A stretch of DNA of 13,609 nucleotides from a bacterium (GTDB taxonomy: Bacteria; Patescibacteriota; Minisyncoccia; Phycocordibacterales; Phycocordibacteraceae). Within the stretch, counting starts at the first letter, position 1; every line of letters starts with the position of its first letter. Shown one piece after another: positions 5,767 to 13,022 of this stretch. A program made the position numbers and the translations under genes. The DNA is taken from positions 1 through 13,609 of the forward strand of contig JAKAGD010000009.1 in NCBI GenBank assembly GCA_021817685.1, written 5' to 3'. Under the pieces are notes generated by a model. That model saw nothing but the letters and a program-made list of their open reading frames with translations. It was not told where the DNA came from and made no database searches.

Positions 5767-6786
5767 CTAGAAGTTGAAGAGCGGATCGATGATGCCCGCC
5801 ATGGCAAGCGCATTTGCGAGATTCAGGAGCGCGAGCGAGATGACGACGATGCCTGCGGTCTTGAAGAAGATCCCCTTCCACGGCTTGTGCGCAACGTTGA
5901 GCGAACCGAACGAAAGGAGCGCGAGCACGGGGAGCGTGCCGAGCGCGAAGATGAACATCGTGAGCGCGCCCTGCATGAAATTGCCGGTGGAGAGCGCGTA
6001 GAGCTGCATGGACTGCGTAAATCCGCACGGCAGAAAGAACGTCCCGACGCCGATAAGGAGCGGCGCGAAATAATGATCGCGGTTCCCTCCGCGCACAATG
6101 AACTTTGAGAAGCCGACGGGCATCGTGAGCTGGAGCCGCTTCGTGACATGGAACACGTCAAGCAGGTTCACGCCGAGGATGAGCATAACGAGCGCAACGA
6201 AGATGCCGAGGACGACGTTCGCGGTGAGACTGAGGTGGAACGAATTCCCCAGCACGCCGACCAGGCCGCCAAGCAGGAAGAAACCGCCGAGTCTGCCGGC
6301 ATGGAAGAGCGAGACCGTCCGCCATGTCGCGCCCTCTTTCGCCGATTCCGCCGAGAGCGAGAGCACAAGTCCCCCGACGATGGCGAGACAGGATGAGACC
6401 GAGGCGATGAGACCGATGAGGAGCGCGGTTCCGTAACTGACCGAAGAACCCGTGATGAGCGAGGTCAGCCCCAGCTTCTGCAGGAGCAGGAAGCCCGCGA
6501 TGAGCGCGAGAGCGATCGGGACGGCGTAGATGAAGTCGCCCCATGCCGCCCTCGGCGCGCCGAGCTCCGCCGAGAGCTCGTACCCGTGCCGGCGTATCAA
6601 CTCCGAAAGTTCCGCGGCGATCTCCTCCGGCGTGCCGCTGAACTCCCCCGTCACCGTAACGCGCTCCTCGGCGAGCGACGCCTGCGCGCTTTCTACGTGC
6701 GGGAGTTCAGTGAACGATTCTTCAATAAGCACCGTGCATGCCTTGCAATGCATGCCGTTTACGCGGAATTGGTGCGTCGTTTTCAT
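5767..6786 (-). CDS. HMA domain fused to a TauE/SafE (DsbD_2-like) membrane protein
   Basis: Protein of 339 aa. Residues 4-72 form a heavy-metal-associated domain with the metal-binding motif GMHCKAC (11-17; C14, C17), a ferredoxin-like fold known for Cu(I) capture. From about 84 on there are six or more membrane segments of the cytochrome-c-biogenesis/DsbD_2 type, with SVSSCLAIVGGLVLSLS (129-145) and FFLPCGFTQSMQLYALSTG (250-268). One cysteine lies in each of these conserved segments (C133, C254), as the two redox cysteines do in DsbD/CcdA proteins. Relatives are often labelled sulfite exporter TauE/SafE and occur beside copper ATPases, including cbb3 oxidase assembly loci. Here it overlaps the copA stop by 4 nt and precedes the cupredoxin by 1 nt. 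Likely roles are copper transfer across or within the membrane, or thiol redox support of copper binding; which one is not visible from sequence. Confidence 0.9.
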   Translation of the reverse strand: MKTTHQFRVNGMHCKACTVLIEESFTELPHVESAQASLAEERVTVTGEFSGTPEEIAAELSELIRRHGYELSAELGAPRAAWGDFIYAVPIALALIAGFLLLQKLGLTSLITGSSVSYGTALLIGLIASVSSCLAIVGGLVLSLSAESAKEGATWRTVSLFHAGRLGGFFLLGGLVGVLGNSFHLSLTANVVLGIFVALVMLILGVNLLDVFHVTKRLQLTMPVGFSKFIVRGGNRDHYFAPLLIGVGTFFLPCGFTQSMQLYALSTGNFMQGALTMFIFALGTLPVLALLSFGSLNVAHKPWKGIFFKTAGIVVISLALLNLANALAMAGIIDPLFNF

Positions 6787-9077
6787 ATGGTTTTGGTTTT
6801 AAGGCGGAGCGAATTCCCCACGACCGACACGCTCGAAAGCGCCATCGCGGCGCCCGCGAACACCGGAGAGAGGAGCCAGCCGAACACCGGATAGAAGAGG
6901 CCGCTCGCAAGCGGAATGCCGATGATGTTGTACGCGAACGCCCAGAAGAGATTCTGCTTGATGCCGCGCATTGTGAGCTTGGACAGGCGTATCGCTTTCA
7001 CCAATTTCGAGATATCGCCGTGAAGGAGCGTGATGCCGGCCGACTCGATGGCGACGTCGGTCCCGGTCGCCATGGCGATGCCGACGTCCGCCTGCGCGAG
7101 CGCGGGAGCGTCGTTCACGCCATCGCCCGCCATCGCAACGATCTCACCCTGCGCCTGAAGTTCTTTTATCTTGTTCAATTTGTCTTCCGGCAGTACTTCG
7201 GCGACCACGTCGTCTATGCCGACCTGCCGCGCGATGTACCCGGCGGTATTCGCATCGTCGCCGGTGAGCATCACCACTTTGATGCCGAGCGCGTGCAGGT
7301 CCCGCACCGCCTTTACTGCGTCGGGCTTCACCGCATCGGCGATCATCACGACCGCAAGCACCTTCCCCTCCGCGGCAAGAACGACCGGCGTCTTCCCTTC
7401 CTTCGTCTCGTTCTCCAACGTGGAAGCTTCGCTTCCACGTTGTTCACCAGCGACGGCGCGCGGATTCCCGGCGAAATATTTGATGCCGTTTACTCTGCCG
7501 GAGATGCCCTTCCCTTTCAGCATTTCAAATTGCTCGACCGGTAAAACAGCAATGTATCTCTCTTTCGCGTACTCCGTAATAGCGTGTGCAATGGGGTGCT
7601 CCGATTTATTTTCAAGCGAAGCGAGAACAGCGACGATTTCATCATCGCTCTTGTCCGAGAGGTTCCGAATCGAGGTAAGTTCCGGTTTCCCGCGCGTTAT
7701 CGTGCCGGTCTTATCCACCACGACCACGCCTACTTTATGCAACTTCTCCAAAGTCGCCGCATCTTTGATGAGAATCCCTTCTTTCGCCCCCTTGCCCACG
7801 CCGACGATGATGGCGGTCGGGGTCGCAAGGCCGAGCGCGCACGGGCAGGCGATGACGAGCACGCCCACGAATGAAACGAGGCCAAAGGAGAGCGCTTGCG
7901 CGAACCCGAGCGGTCCCGCGCCGATGAGGAGCCAGAGCCCGAGCGAGAGGAAGGCGATGACAAGCACCGCCGGCACGAATATGCTCGATATCTTGTCCGC
8001 GAGCGCCTGGATGGGCGCGCGGCTTCCCTGAGCCTCGGCAACCATCCTGATGATATGTGCAAGCATCGTCTCGGCGCCGACTTTCGTCGCCTTGAACGTG
8101 AACGAGCCGCTCGTGTTCAGCGTCCCCGCAACGACGGAATCCCCGGCGGCCTTCCGTATCGGCATCGGCTCTCCGGTCACCATGGACTCGTCCACGTAGG
8201 AAGAACCGTCGGTTATGACGCCGTCGACGGGGATCTTTCCGGCCGGTTTTACGATGATGAGATCTCCGTGCACCACTTCCGCGACCGGCAGCTCCGTTTC
8301 CTTCCCGTCGCGGATGACGAGCGCGGTCTTCGCCTGAAGCGTGAGCAGTTTTTCTATCGCATCGCCGGTCTTTATCTTCGCTCGCGCTTCCAGATATTTA
8401 CCGAGCGTGATGAATGTAATGACGATGATGGTGACGTCGTAATAGGTCGCGTCCACGTTGATGAATGCCCTGAGCGATCCGCCGAATATCGATACGGCGA
8501 GGCTGTAGAGATATGCGGCCAGGGTGCCGAGCCCGACGAGCGTATCCATATTTGCCGCGCCGTGGCGCAGGAAGCGGTACAAGCCGACGAGATACGGCTT
8601 TCCCACGACAACGATCACGTACGTCGCCATGAGCGGGAGCGCAAAATCGAAGAATCCCTGCACTGCGGGCGGCATCTCCGGCAGGACGCCGAACTGCGCA
8701 AGGATGTCCCACGCCATAGCGAATACGCTTACGGCCGCAAGCGGGGCGGCGGAGAAGAGTTGCCCGCGCATGGAGGAGAGCTCGGCGAGCTTCTCGCCTT
8801 TGGATTCCGCGAGACCGAGGTGCGCGGCGTGTTCGCTCTCCGACATGCCCATATCAGCCGCGCTCGGTTGGGCTGCGAGCGAATACCCGAGCGGTTCTAT
8901 CTTTTTCGAAAGGCGGTGCGGGTTCGTTTTTGCTTCGTCGTATGAGATCTTCGCCGTCTCGGTCCCGGGATTCACTTCTATCGCGTGGACTCCCTCTTCT
9001 TTCCGAAGCGATTTCTCTATGATGCTCGCGCAGGATGCGCAGTGCATGCCTCGCACGGGATACGTTTGCGTCGCCAT
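6783..9077 (-). CDS. copA: Cu(I)-exporting P1B-type ATPase CopA
   Basis: Complete 764-aa P1B-1 ATPase that pumps Cu(I) (or Ag(I)) out of the cytoplasm. One N-terminal HMA domain carries GMHCASC (10-16). A linker rich in Met and His (M76, M78, H83, H86) precedes the first membrane helix at about 105. Key motifs in order: TGEP actuator loop 301-304, transport motif CPC 411-413 in IACPCALGLATP, phosphorylation site DKTGT with D455, the SEHP motif with H494/P495, TGDD 605-608, GDGVNDAP 651-658, and the last helix MALSSVSVVGNS 745-756, which provides the Cu(I)-specific residues. It starts 1 nt after csoR, so both share the CsoR-controlled promoter. The nucleotide-domain loop at about 545-556 is encoded by a perfect 27-bp hairpin (7416-7442). 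No Shine-Dalgarno sequence precedes the ATG. Confidence 0.97.
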   Translation of the reverse strand: MATQTYPVRGMHCASCASIIEKSLRKEEGVHAIEVNPGTETAKISYDEAKTNPHRLSKKIEPLGYSLAAQPSAADMGMSESEHAAHLGLAESKGEKLAELSSMRGQLFSAAPLAAVSVFAMAWDILAQFGVLPEMPPAVQGFFDFALPLMATYVIVVVGKPYLVGLYRFLRHGAANMDTLVGLGTLAAYLYSLAVSIFGGSLRAFINVDATYYDVTIIVITFITLGKYLEARAKIKTGDAIEKLLTLQAKTALVIRDGKETELPVAEVVHGDLIIVKPAGKIPVDGVITDGSSYVDESMVTGEPMPIRKAAGDSVVAGTLNTSGSFTFKATKVGAETMLAHIIRMVAEAQGSRAPIQALADKISSIFVPAVLVIAFLSLGLWLLIGAGPLGFAQALSFGLVSFVGVLVIACPCALGLATPTAIIVGVGKGAKEGILIKDAATLEKLHKVGVVVVDKTGTITRGKPELTSIRNLSDKSDDEIVAVLASLENKSEHPIAHAITEYAKERYIAVLPVEQFEMLKGKGISGRVNGIKYFAGNPRAVAGEQRGSEASTLENETKEGKTPVVLAAEGKVLAVVMIADAVKPDAVKAVRDLHALGIKVVMLTGDDANTAGYIARQVGIDDVVAEVLPEDKLNKIKELQAQGEIVAMAGDGVNDAPALAQADVGIAMATGTDVAIESAGITLLHGDISKLVKAIRLSKLTMRGIKQNLFWAFAYNIIGIPLASGLFYPVFGWLLSPVFAGAAMALSSVSVVGNSLRLKTKTI
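7416..7442. repeat. Perfect 12-bp inverted repeat (3-nt loop) inside copA
   Basis: CAACGTGGAAGC at 7416-7427 is followed by TTC and then its exact reverse complement at 7431-7442. It lies in frame in copA and encodes about residues 546-554 (QRGSEASTL), in a surface loop of the nucleotide-binding domain between the AGNPRAVAG segment and the conserved EGKTPVVLA strand. A perfect hairpin of this length is not needed for coding, so it may be an inserted palindromic element. No second full copy is in the window; a 10-base part recurs at 12725-12734. Confidence 0.75.
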
Positions 9078-9078
9078 G

Positions 9079-9354
9079 TTATTTGCGCTTTAGCTTATAG
9101 ACCTTGAGAACCTCGCGCACGGCTTTCGCCGTCTGCCCGGAGGTCATCTGTTTATGCACGCAGCTCTGCAAATGGTTCTCGAGCAGCAGATCCTCCGCGT
9201 TCGAAAGCCCCTGCTTCACCGCCGAGGTCTGCGCGATGATGTCGATGCAGTACGCATCTTTCTCGAGCATCATGATGAGGCCGCGTACCTGTCCTTCAAT
9301 GATCTTCAGCCGCCGCACCAGCTTCTTCTTGTCCGAGTCGGAAGTATGCTTCAT
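9079..9354 (-). CDS. csoR: Copper-sensing repressor CsoR (DUF156 family)
   Basis: All-helical, DNA-binding repressor of 91 aa, the normal family length. It holds the Cu(I)-sensing triad C36, H61, C65 (in KDAYCIDII and ENHLQSC), at the same residue numbers as in Mycobacterium tuberculosis CsoR, and the family core RLKIIEGQVRGLIMMLE (15-31). The x-C-H-C pattern separates it from RcnR (H-C-H-H, nickel/cobalt) and CstR (persulfide) members; a His at residue 3 is present but C65 points to copper. When Cu(I) binds, CsoR proteins leave their operator. The gene is first in the operon with copA, and a perfect palindromic operator overlaps the promoter just upstream, so the repressor also controls itself. 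A -10 hexamer only 7 nt before the ATG suggests a leaderless mRNA. Confidence 0.96.
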   Translation of the reverse strand: MKHTSDSDKKKLVRRLKIIEGQVRGLIMMLEKDAYCIDIIAQTSAVKQGLSNAEDLLLENHLQSCVHKQMTSGQTAKAVREVLKVYKLKRK

Positions 9355-9359
9355 ACGCA

Positions 9360-9387
9360 GCAGTATACCCCCCGGGGGGTATACTGC
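9360..9387. promoter_or_regulatory. CsoR operator, perfect 28-bp palindrome
   Basis: Each 14-base arm reads GCAGTATACCCCCC and is followed at once by its exact reverse complement. This is the known CsoR operator pattern TATACCCC...GGGGTATA, here extended and without any mismatch. The palindrome ends 5 nt before the csoR start codon and covers the spacer and -10 of the promoter, so a bound repressor would exclude RNA polymerase. It is the only full copy in the window. Confidence 0.93.
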
Positions 9388-9389
9388 AA
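9362..9389 (-). promoter_or_regulatory. Promoter of the csoR-copA operon
   Basis: On the minus strand a -10 TATACT (9367-9362) and a poor -35 TTGCAG (9389-9384) are 16 bp apart, with the operator filling the spacer. The -10 ends 7 nt before the csoR ATG, so the transcript should begin at or next to AUG. The run of six G residues lies upstream of that point and cannot act as a ribosome site. Confidence 0.6.
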
Positions 9390-9402
9390 CCGTTATCCCC
9401 GC

Positions 9403-9576
9403 CTAGAGCGCGCCGGTCGCCTTGGCAAGTTTGAATCCCAGGTAAATGCCGAGGAGTCCGCCGACGGCGCCGCAGAGAGACGCGACCATGAAATCGCCGT
9501 TCCAGAGATACGGCACGGAACTCCCGATGCCCGAGCCGACGAACATTCCGCCCCAGATGAGCGCTTTCCCGCTCAT
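9403..9576 (-). CDS. 57-aa glycine-rich membrane protein in the ABC export operon
   Basis: Short gene encoding 57 aa: MSGKALIWGGMFVGSGIGSS at the start, a central VPYLWNGDFM, and a second hydrophobic stretch LCGAVGGLLGIYLGFKL (34-50). Two membrane segments with glycine-zipper spacing (G9/G10, G14, G16, G18 and G36, G39, G40, G43, G47) are separated by a short polar turn. I do not recognise a family. Its ATG overlaps the stop of the ATPase gene by 4 nt (ATGA), so it is very likely translated by coupling with the transporter and may be an accessory subunit; this parallels YknW in the Bacillus YknWXYZ system by position only, not by size. The stop TAG is 15 bp from the CsoR operator, with no terminator between. 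Confidence 0.78.
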   Translation of the reverse strand: MSGKALIWGGMFVGSGIGSSVPYLWNGDFMVASLCGAVGGLLGIYLGFKLAKATGAL

Positions 9577-10247
9577 GGTCGGATGTCAGAAACGATCTTT
9601 CCGTCGTCTATCTTGATGATGCGCTCGGCGAATTGCGCGAACTCTTCTTCGTGCGTCACCATGATGATGGTCTGCCCGCCCGTATGGAGCTCTTTGAAAA
9701 TATCCATCACGGTCGCGGAGGACTCCTTATCCAAGTTCGCGGTCGGCTCGTCCGCGAACAGCACGCTCGGCGTGTGCGCGATGGCGCGGCTGATGGAAAC
9801 GCGCTGTTGTTCGCCGCCGGAAAGCTGGCTCGGAAGATTATTAAGGCGATTCCCCAGCCCGACGCGCGCGAGCGCGGCTTCCGCTTTCGCTTCCGCCGCT
9901 TCGCCCGAGATGCCCTGCATGAGGAGCGGGAGAGCGATATTCTCGCGCGCGGTGAGTTCCGGCAGAAGCGCGTAATCCTGGAAGACGTAGCCGAATTCGG
10001 CGAGGCGGAAGAACATCTTCTCGCGCTCGCTCATTGCGAGCGCTTCCTTGCCGTTAATGCGTATCTCGCCGCCCGTCGGCTCGTCGAGGAGGGACATTTG
10101 GTACAGGAGCGTGCTCTTCCCCGCCCCGGAACGCCCCATGATGGCGATGAATTCTCCCTGGGCGACGGAGAGGTCGATGCCTTTCAGCACCCGGGTTTCG
10201 ATCGGTCCGTCTTTGAATGTCTTGGTGAGATTTTTGACTTCGATCAT
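9573..10247 (-). CDS. ABC transporter ATP-binding protein (MacB/LolD type)
   Basis: Cytoplasmic ATPase of 224 aa, the usual size for the LolD/MacB-ATPase/YknY group. Walker A is GRSGAGKS at 38-45, Q-loop Q90 in YVFQDYALLP, signature LSGGEQQR at 142-149, Walker B VLFADEPT at 162-169, D-loop NLD 171-173 and switch histidine H199 in MVTHEEEFA. It pairs with the FtsX-like permease encoded 5 nt upstream and powers conformational work of the adaptor-permease complex rather than import. The stop overlaps the next small gene by 4 nt. No Shine-Dalgarno sequence precedes the ATG. Confidence 0.94.
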   Translation of the reverse strand: MIEVKNLTKTFKDGPIETRVLKGIDLSVAQGEFIAIMGRSGAGKSTLLYQMSLLDEPTGGEIRINGKEALAMSEREKMFFRLAEFGYVFQDYALLPELTARENIALPLLMQGISGEAAEAKAEAALARVGLGNRLNNLPSQLSGGEQQRVSISRAIAHTPSVLFADEPTANLDKESSATVMDIFKELHTGGQTIIMVTHEEEFAQFAERIIKIDDGKIVSDIRP

Positions 10248-10252
10248 ACGTA

Positions 10253-11512
10253 TCAGTTGCGGCCGAGGATGGAATTCAGCGTGTTCTTCCGCACGATCAT
10301 GCGCGAGGGCAGATAGCCGGCCACCACGGTCGTCAGCACGAGGAGCCCGATGCGGATGAGCGTCCCGTTAAGTGGAGCGACGATAATCGCATTACTGATC
10401 GGCAGGACGATGGGGTGCGCGGATACGTACGGCACGAGGAACCCGTAGAGGATGCTTATGCCGAGCGCCGAACCGATAGCCGCATAAAAGAGCGACTGGA
10501 AGATGTAGGAGATCTCAATCGCTTCGCCGGAAATGCCGATACCCTTCAAGATGCCGATGAATTTCCGGCGCGTGATGGCGTTGATGAAAATGACGATGAA
10601 GATGGTGATGGCGGCAACCGCAAGGCCGATGGACCCGATGGCGTTCCCGATCATACCGAACGTGTTCTGGACTTCCGCCACGCCGTTCGGGATGGAGTCT
10701 TCGAACGTGCGCACCTTCGCTCCCGCGGCGATGCCGCTTCTTTTGAGGAAGTCGCGGAAATCGTTCGCATCGGCGCCGGGCGCAAGCAGGACGGCTATTT
10801 CGTTCACGTTGTAATCGGTGCGTCCGAGAAGCTGGCGCACTTCGGTGTCGGGCATGAACACGCGCGCGGCCAAAGGCGAATTTGCCGGAACTTTCAGTAT
10901 CCCCTTCACGATGACCTCGCGCGTATAGCCGTTTATCGTGAGGCGGATCTTGGTGCCCGGATACACCTTCTTCAGCGGGGTGAGTCCCGGCTGTTCTCCG
11001 AACGAATACCGGTCGACGAGCTGCGGGCCGAGGAGAACGGCGTCGTAATCGGAGGGAGAAAGGTACTGCCCTTCCCCGACGTAGCTTGAGAGTTTGGAAA
11101 ATCGGTCTTCGGCGACCGGGTCGATGCCGACTATCGACGCCCCGGTCTTGTTCGGTTTCTCGTTCGGATCGATCCGCTCGAAATAATTCGCCTCGATCGT
11201 CCCGGCGGCGAGGTAGCGCGCGCTGATGACTTTCGGCTGCGGGAGCGTGTGCAGGAAAGAAAGTATTTGCGAACTGTTCTCGATGTAGTCTTTCGTATCG
11301 AGCGTCGAAACCATGACGTCGCCCGTCTCCTGTATGCGGAACTGATTGCTGATGCCGGCGACGATGCCGACCAAGAGCCCGGTGACGACCACGAGGTTGA
11401 GGAAGGTGAGCAGCATCACGAACACAATGAGGCCCGTAGTCCAGAGATTCGCGCGGCGCACCTGCCGCACGGCAAGATAGAAGCCGACGCGGATGTTCGT
11501 GAGCGACAACAT
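10253..11512 (-). CDS. ABC transporter permease, FtsX/MacB type
   Basis: Membrane protein of 419 aa with MacB topology: a membrane segment at about 25-53, a large extracytoplasmic domain from about 55 to 285, then three segments at about 287-311, 336-360 and 382-402. The cytoplasmic loop after the second segment contains RRKFIGILKGIGISGEAIE (315-333), the conserved FtsX/MacB coupling helix. The protein ends LPSRMIVRKNTLNSILGRN, again typical (usual form P-x-x-x-A-x-x-x-xPxxxLR). The gene starts 2 nt after the adaptor stop and ends 5 nt before the ATPase. Such complexes export or extrude peptides, lipoproteins, antibiotics or toxins; the substrate is not visible from sequence. Confidence 0.92.
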   Translation of the reverse strand: MLSLTNIRVGFYLAVRQVRRANLWTTGLIVFVMLLTFLNLVVVTGLLVGIVAGISNQFRIQETGDVMVSTLDTKDYIENSSQILSFLHTLPQPKVISARYLAAGTIEANYFERIDPNEKPNKTGASIVGIDPVAEDRFSKLSSYVGEGQYLSPSDYDAVLLGPQLVDRYSFGEQPGLTPLKKVYPGTKIRLTINGYTREVIVKGILKVPANSPLAARVFMPDTEVRQLLGRTDYNVNEIAVLLAPGADANDFRDFLKRSGIAAGAKVRTFEDSIPNGVAEVQNTFGMIGNAIGSIGLAVAAITIFIVIFINAITRRKFIGILKGIGISGEAIEISYIFQSLFYAAIGSALGISILYGFLVPYVSAHPIVLPISNAIIVAPLNGTLIRIGLLVLTTVVAGYLPSRMIVRKNTLNSILGRN

Positions 11513-11514
11513 GC

Positions 11515-12984
11515 CTACGGCGCGGGCGAAAGCAGGATGACGTCGCCCGAGGAAAGGCCCGAAAGTATTTGCACCTGCCCGAGCGCGGGGGCCGGGCCGG
11601 TGGTGACCGCGCGGAACGCCGCCGCACCGTGTTCAACGACCGAAACGTACGACACGCCGTCCTTCACGCCGACGGCGCCCGCGGGAACGACGATGGCGTC
11701 ATGCAACACGCCGGTTTCCATGACGACGTTCGCCGTCATGCCGCTCCGAATGCGCGGATCCGCGGAAAGGAACGCGAGTTTGGTCTTATAGGTCGGCACG
11801 CCGTCCTTTATCGTTTCCGCGGGATCAACCGCTATGACGACCGAGGGGAACGCGACTGACGAACCGTATGCGTCGAGCGTGGTCGTCGCCGGGTTGCCGA
11901 TCGCCACGCGAGCGATGGTCACTTCGGGAACGTATGTTTCTATCTGGAAAATGCCGTCGCTTTGCATGGAAATTTCCGACGTGGTCGGCGCGACTATCTC
12001 GCCGACTTTCGCGTCCATGCGCGTCACGACGCCGCGAAACGGCGCGACCACGCGGGTTTTTGCGAGCGCCGCCTGCGCGGAGCGAACGAGCGCCTCCTGC
12101 GCCGCGACCGCATCGACCGTCGGACCGGCCTGCTTGAGCGTGAGCGTACTCTGCGCCGCATCAAGCGCCGTTGCGGCGGTCGTGAGCGCCGTCGCCACGG
12201 TGTTCACATTCGTGCGCGCCGTCGCGAGCGTCGTGCCGTAGGACGAAAGCGTCGCCGCCGTGGTCGTCTGATCCGGCACTCCCTGATTGAGCGCTCCGTT
12301 CTCGTCTGCGAGCAGCCCCGAGACCTGCGCAAGATAGACCTGGGCCTGCTTCGCCGAGTCGATCGCGTTGTCGTTGGTCAGCCTTGCGACGAGCAGAGCC
12401 CAGTCGGCGAGTACCGGCTCGATTGCCGTGCGTTCGCGTTCCACGAGCATGCCGAGCGACGAGTTGGTAACGGAGAAAGAAAGTTTCGGACTCGTGCGCG
12501 GGTTCGTAAAAAGGACATCGGATTTGTTGTGCACGGCATCGTCACCGGTGGTGTAGGCATTTTGTATGGCGTCGACGAGCGCCGCTTTTGCATTCGTCAC
12601 CGCCGTGGCTGCGACGGCGAGTTCCTCGGGCCGCGTGCCCGCTTGAAGCGACGCCAGATTCGCCCGCGCTTGCGCAAGCGCGGCGACAAGGTCGCCGTTC
12701 TCCGTCTCCGCGAGAACGGTCCCCGCTTCCACGTGCTCGCCGACGGTTGCATACGTGCCGGAAATGCGCCCGTTCGCCGCAAACCCAAGCGCGACATCTT
12801 GCGCGGCGGTAACCGTGCCGGATACGCTCACTTGTTCTTTGAAATCGCCCGGGACAATGGCGAGCGTCGCGCCGAGGCTGTTCCCGCGCCCAATGAAGAA
12901 ATAGCCCGCTACCGCAAGAACGGCAAGCGCCGCGAGTACGAGGCGGGAGCTACGCGACGCGGGCATCGTGAAAGGCAGTTTCAT
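11515..12984 (-). CDS. HlyD/MacA-family adaptor protein of the ABC exporter
   Basis: Extracytoplasmic adaptor of 489 aa with an N-terminal membrane anchor at 13-31 (SRLVLAALAVLAVAGYFFI). The two lipoyl halves are GFAANGRISGTYATVGEHVE (67-86) and KTRVVAPFRGVVTRMDAKVG (309-328). A beta-barrel follows (about 345-425, with RIRSGMTANVVMETG), then a membrane-proximal domain (430-487). The region between the lipoyl halves, about 97-308, is longer than a plain hairpin and contains NAYTTGDDAVHNKSDVLFTN (142-161), which is not heptad-like. In monoderm bacteria similar adaptors (YknX) act without a TolC partner, which would fit a CPR cell. I chose the ATG at 12984, giving MKLPFTMPAS before the anchor; an ATG at 13002 would add six residues. 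First gene of the operon. Confidence 0.92.
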   Translation of the reverse strand: MKLPFTMPASRSSRLVLAALAVLAVAGYFFIGRGNSLGATLAIVPGDFKEQVSVSGTVTAAQDVALGFAANGRISGTYATVGEHVEAGTVLAETENGDLVAALAQARANLASLQAGTRPEELAVAATAVTNAKAALVDAIQNAYTTGDDAVHNKSDVLFTNPRTSPKLSFSVTNSSLGMLVERERTAIEPVLADWALLVARLTNDNAIDSAKQAQVYLAQVSGLLADENGALNQGVPDQTTTAATLSSYGTTLATARTNVNTVATALTTAATALDAAQSTLTLKQAGPTVDAVAAQEALVRSAQAALAKTRVVAPFRGVVTRMDAKVGEIVAPTTSEISMQSDGIFQIETYVPEVTIARVAIGNPATTTLDAYGSSVAFPSVVIAVDPAETIKDGVPTYKTKLAFLSADPRIRSGMTANVVMETGVLHDAIVVPAGAVGVKDGVSYVSVVEHGAAAFRAVTTGPAPALGQVQILSGLSSGDVILLSPAP

Positions 12985-13022
12985 CACTGAAGAGTCTACC
13001 ACTGGGCTATACTGGACGCACT
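12985..13022. promoter_or_regulatory. Divergent promoter region, exporter operon and histidine phosphatase
   Basis: 38 bp separate the opposed start codons. On the plus strand TATACT (13008-13013) lies 9 nt before the phosphatase ATG. On the minus strand TAGACT (12998-12993) lies 8 nt before the adaptor ATG. Neither gene has a Shine-Dalgarno sequence, and -35 matches are poor. Confidence 0.4.

Noticed and set aside
7896..8945. Long plus-strand open frame (349 codons) over copA
   Set aside because: It is antisense to the CopA actuator and membrane regions. The composition is Arg/Glu/His-rich without motifs; a GC-driven shadow.
12725..12734. Second occurrence of GCTTCCACGT from the copA palindrome
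   Set aside because: Only 10 bases match, there is no inverted partner, and it encodes an ordinary part of the adaptor's lipoyl domain (EHVEAG), so chance is enough.
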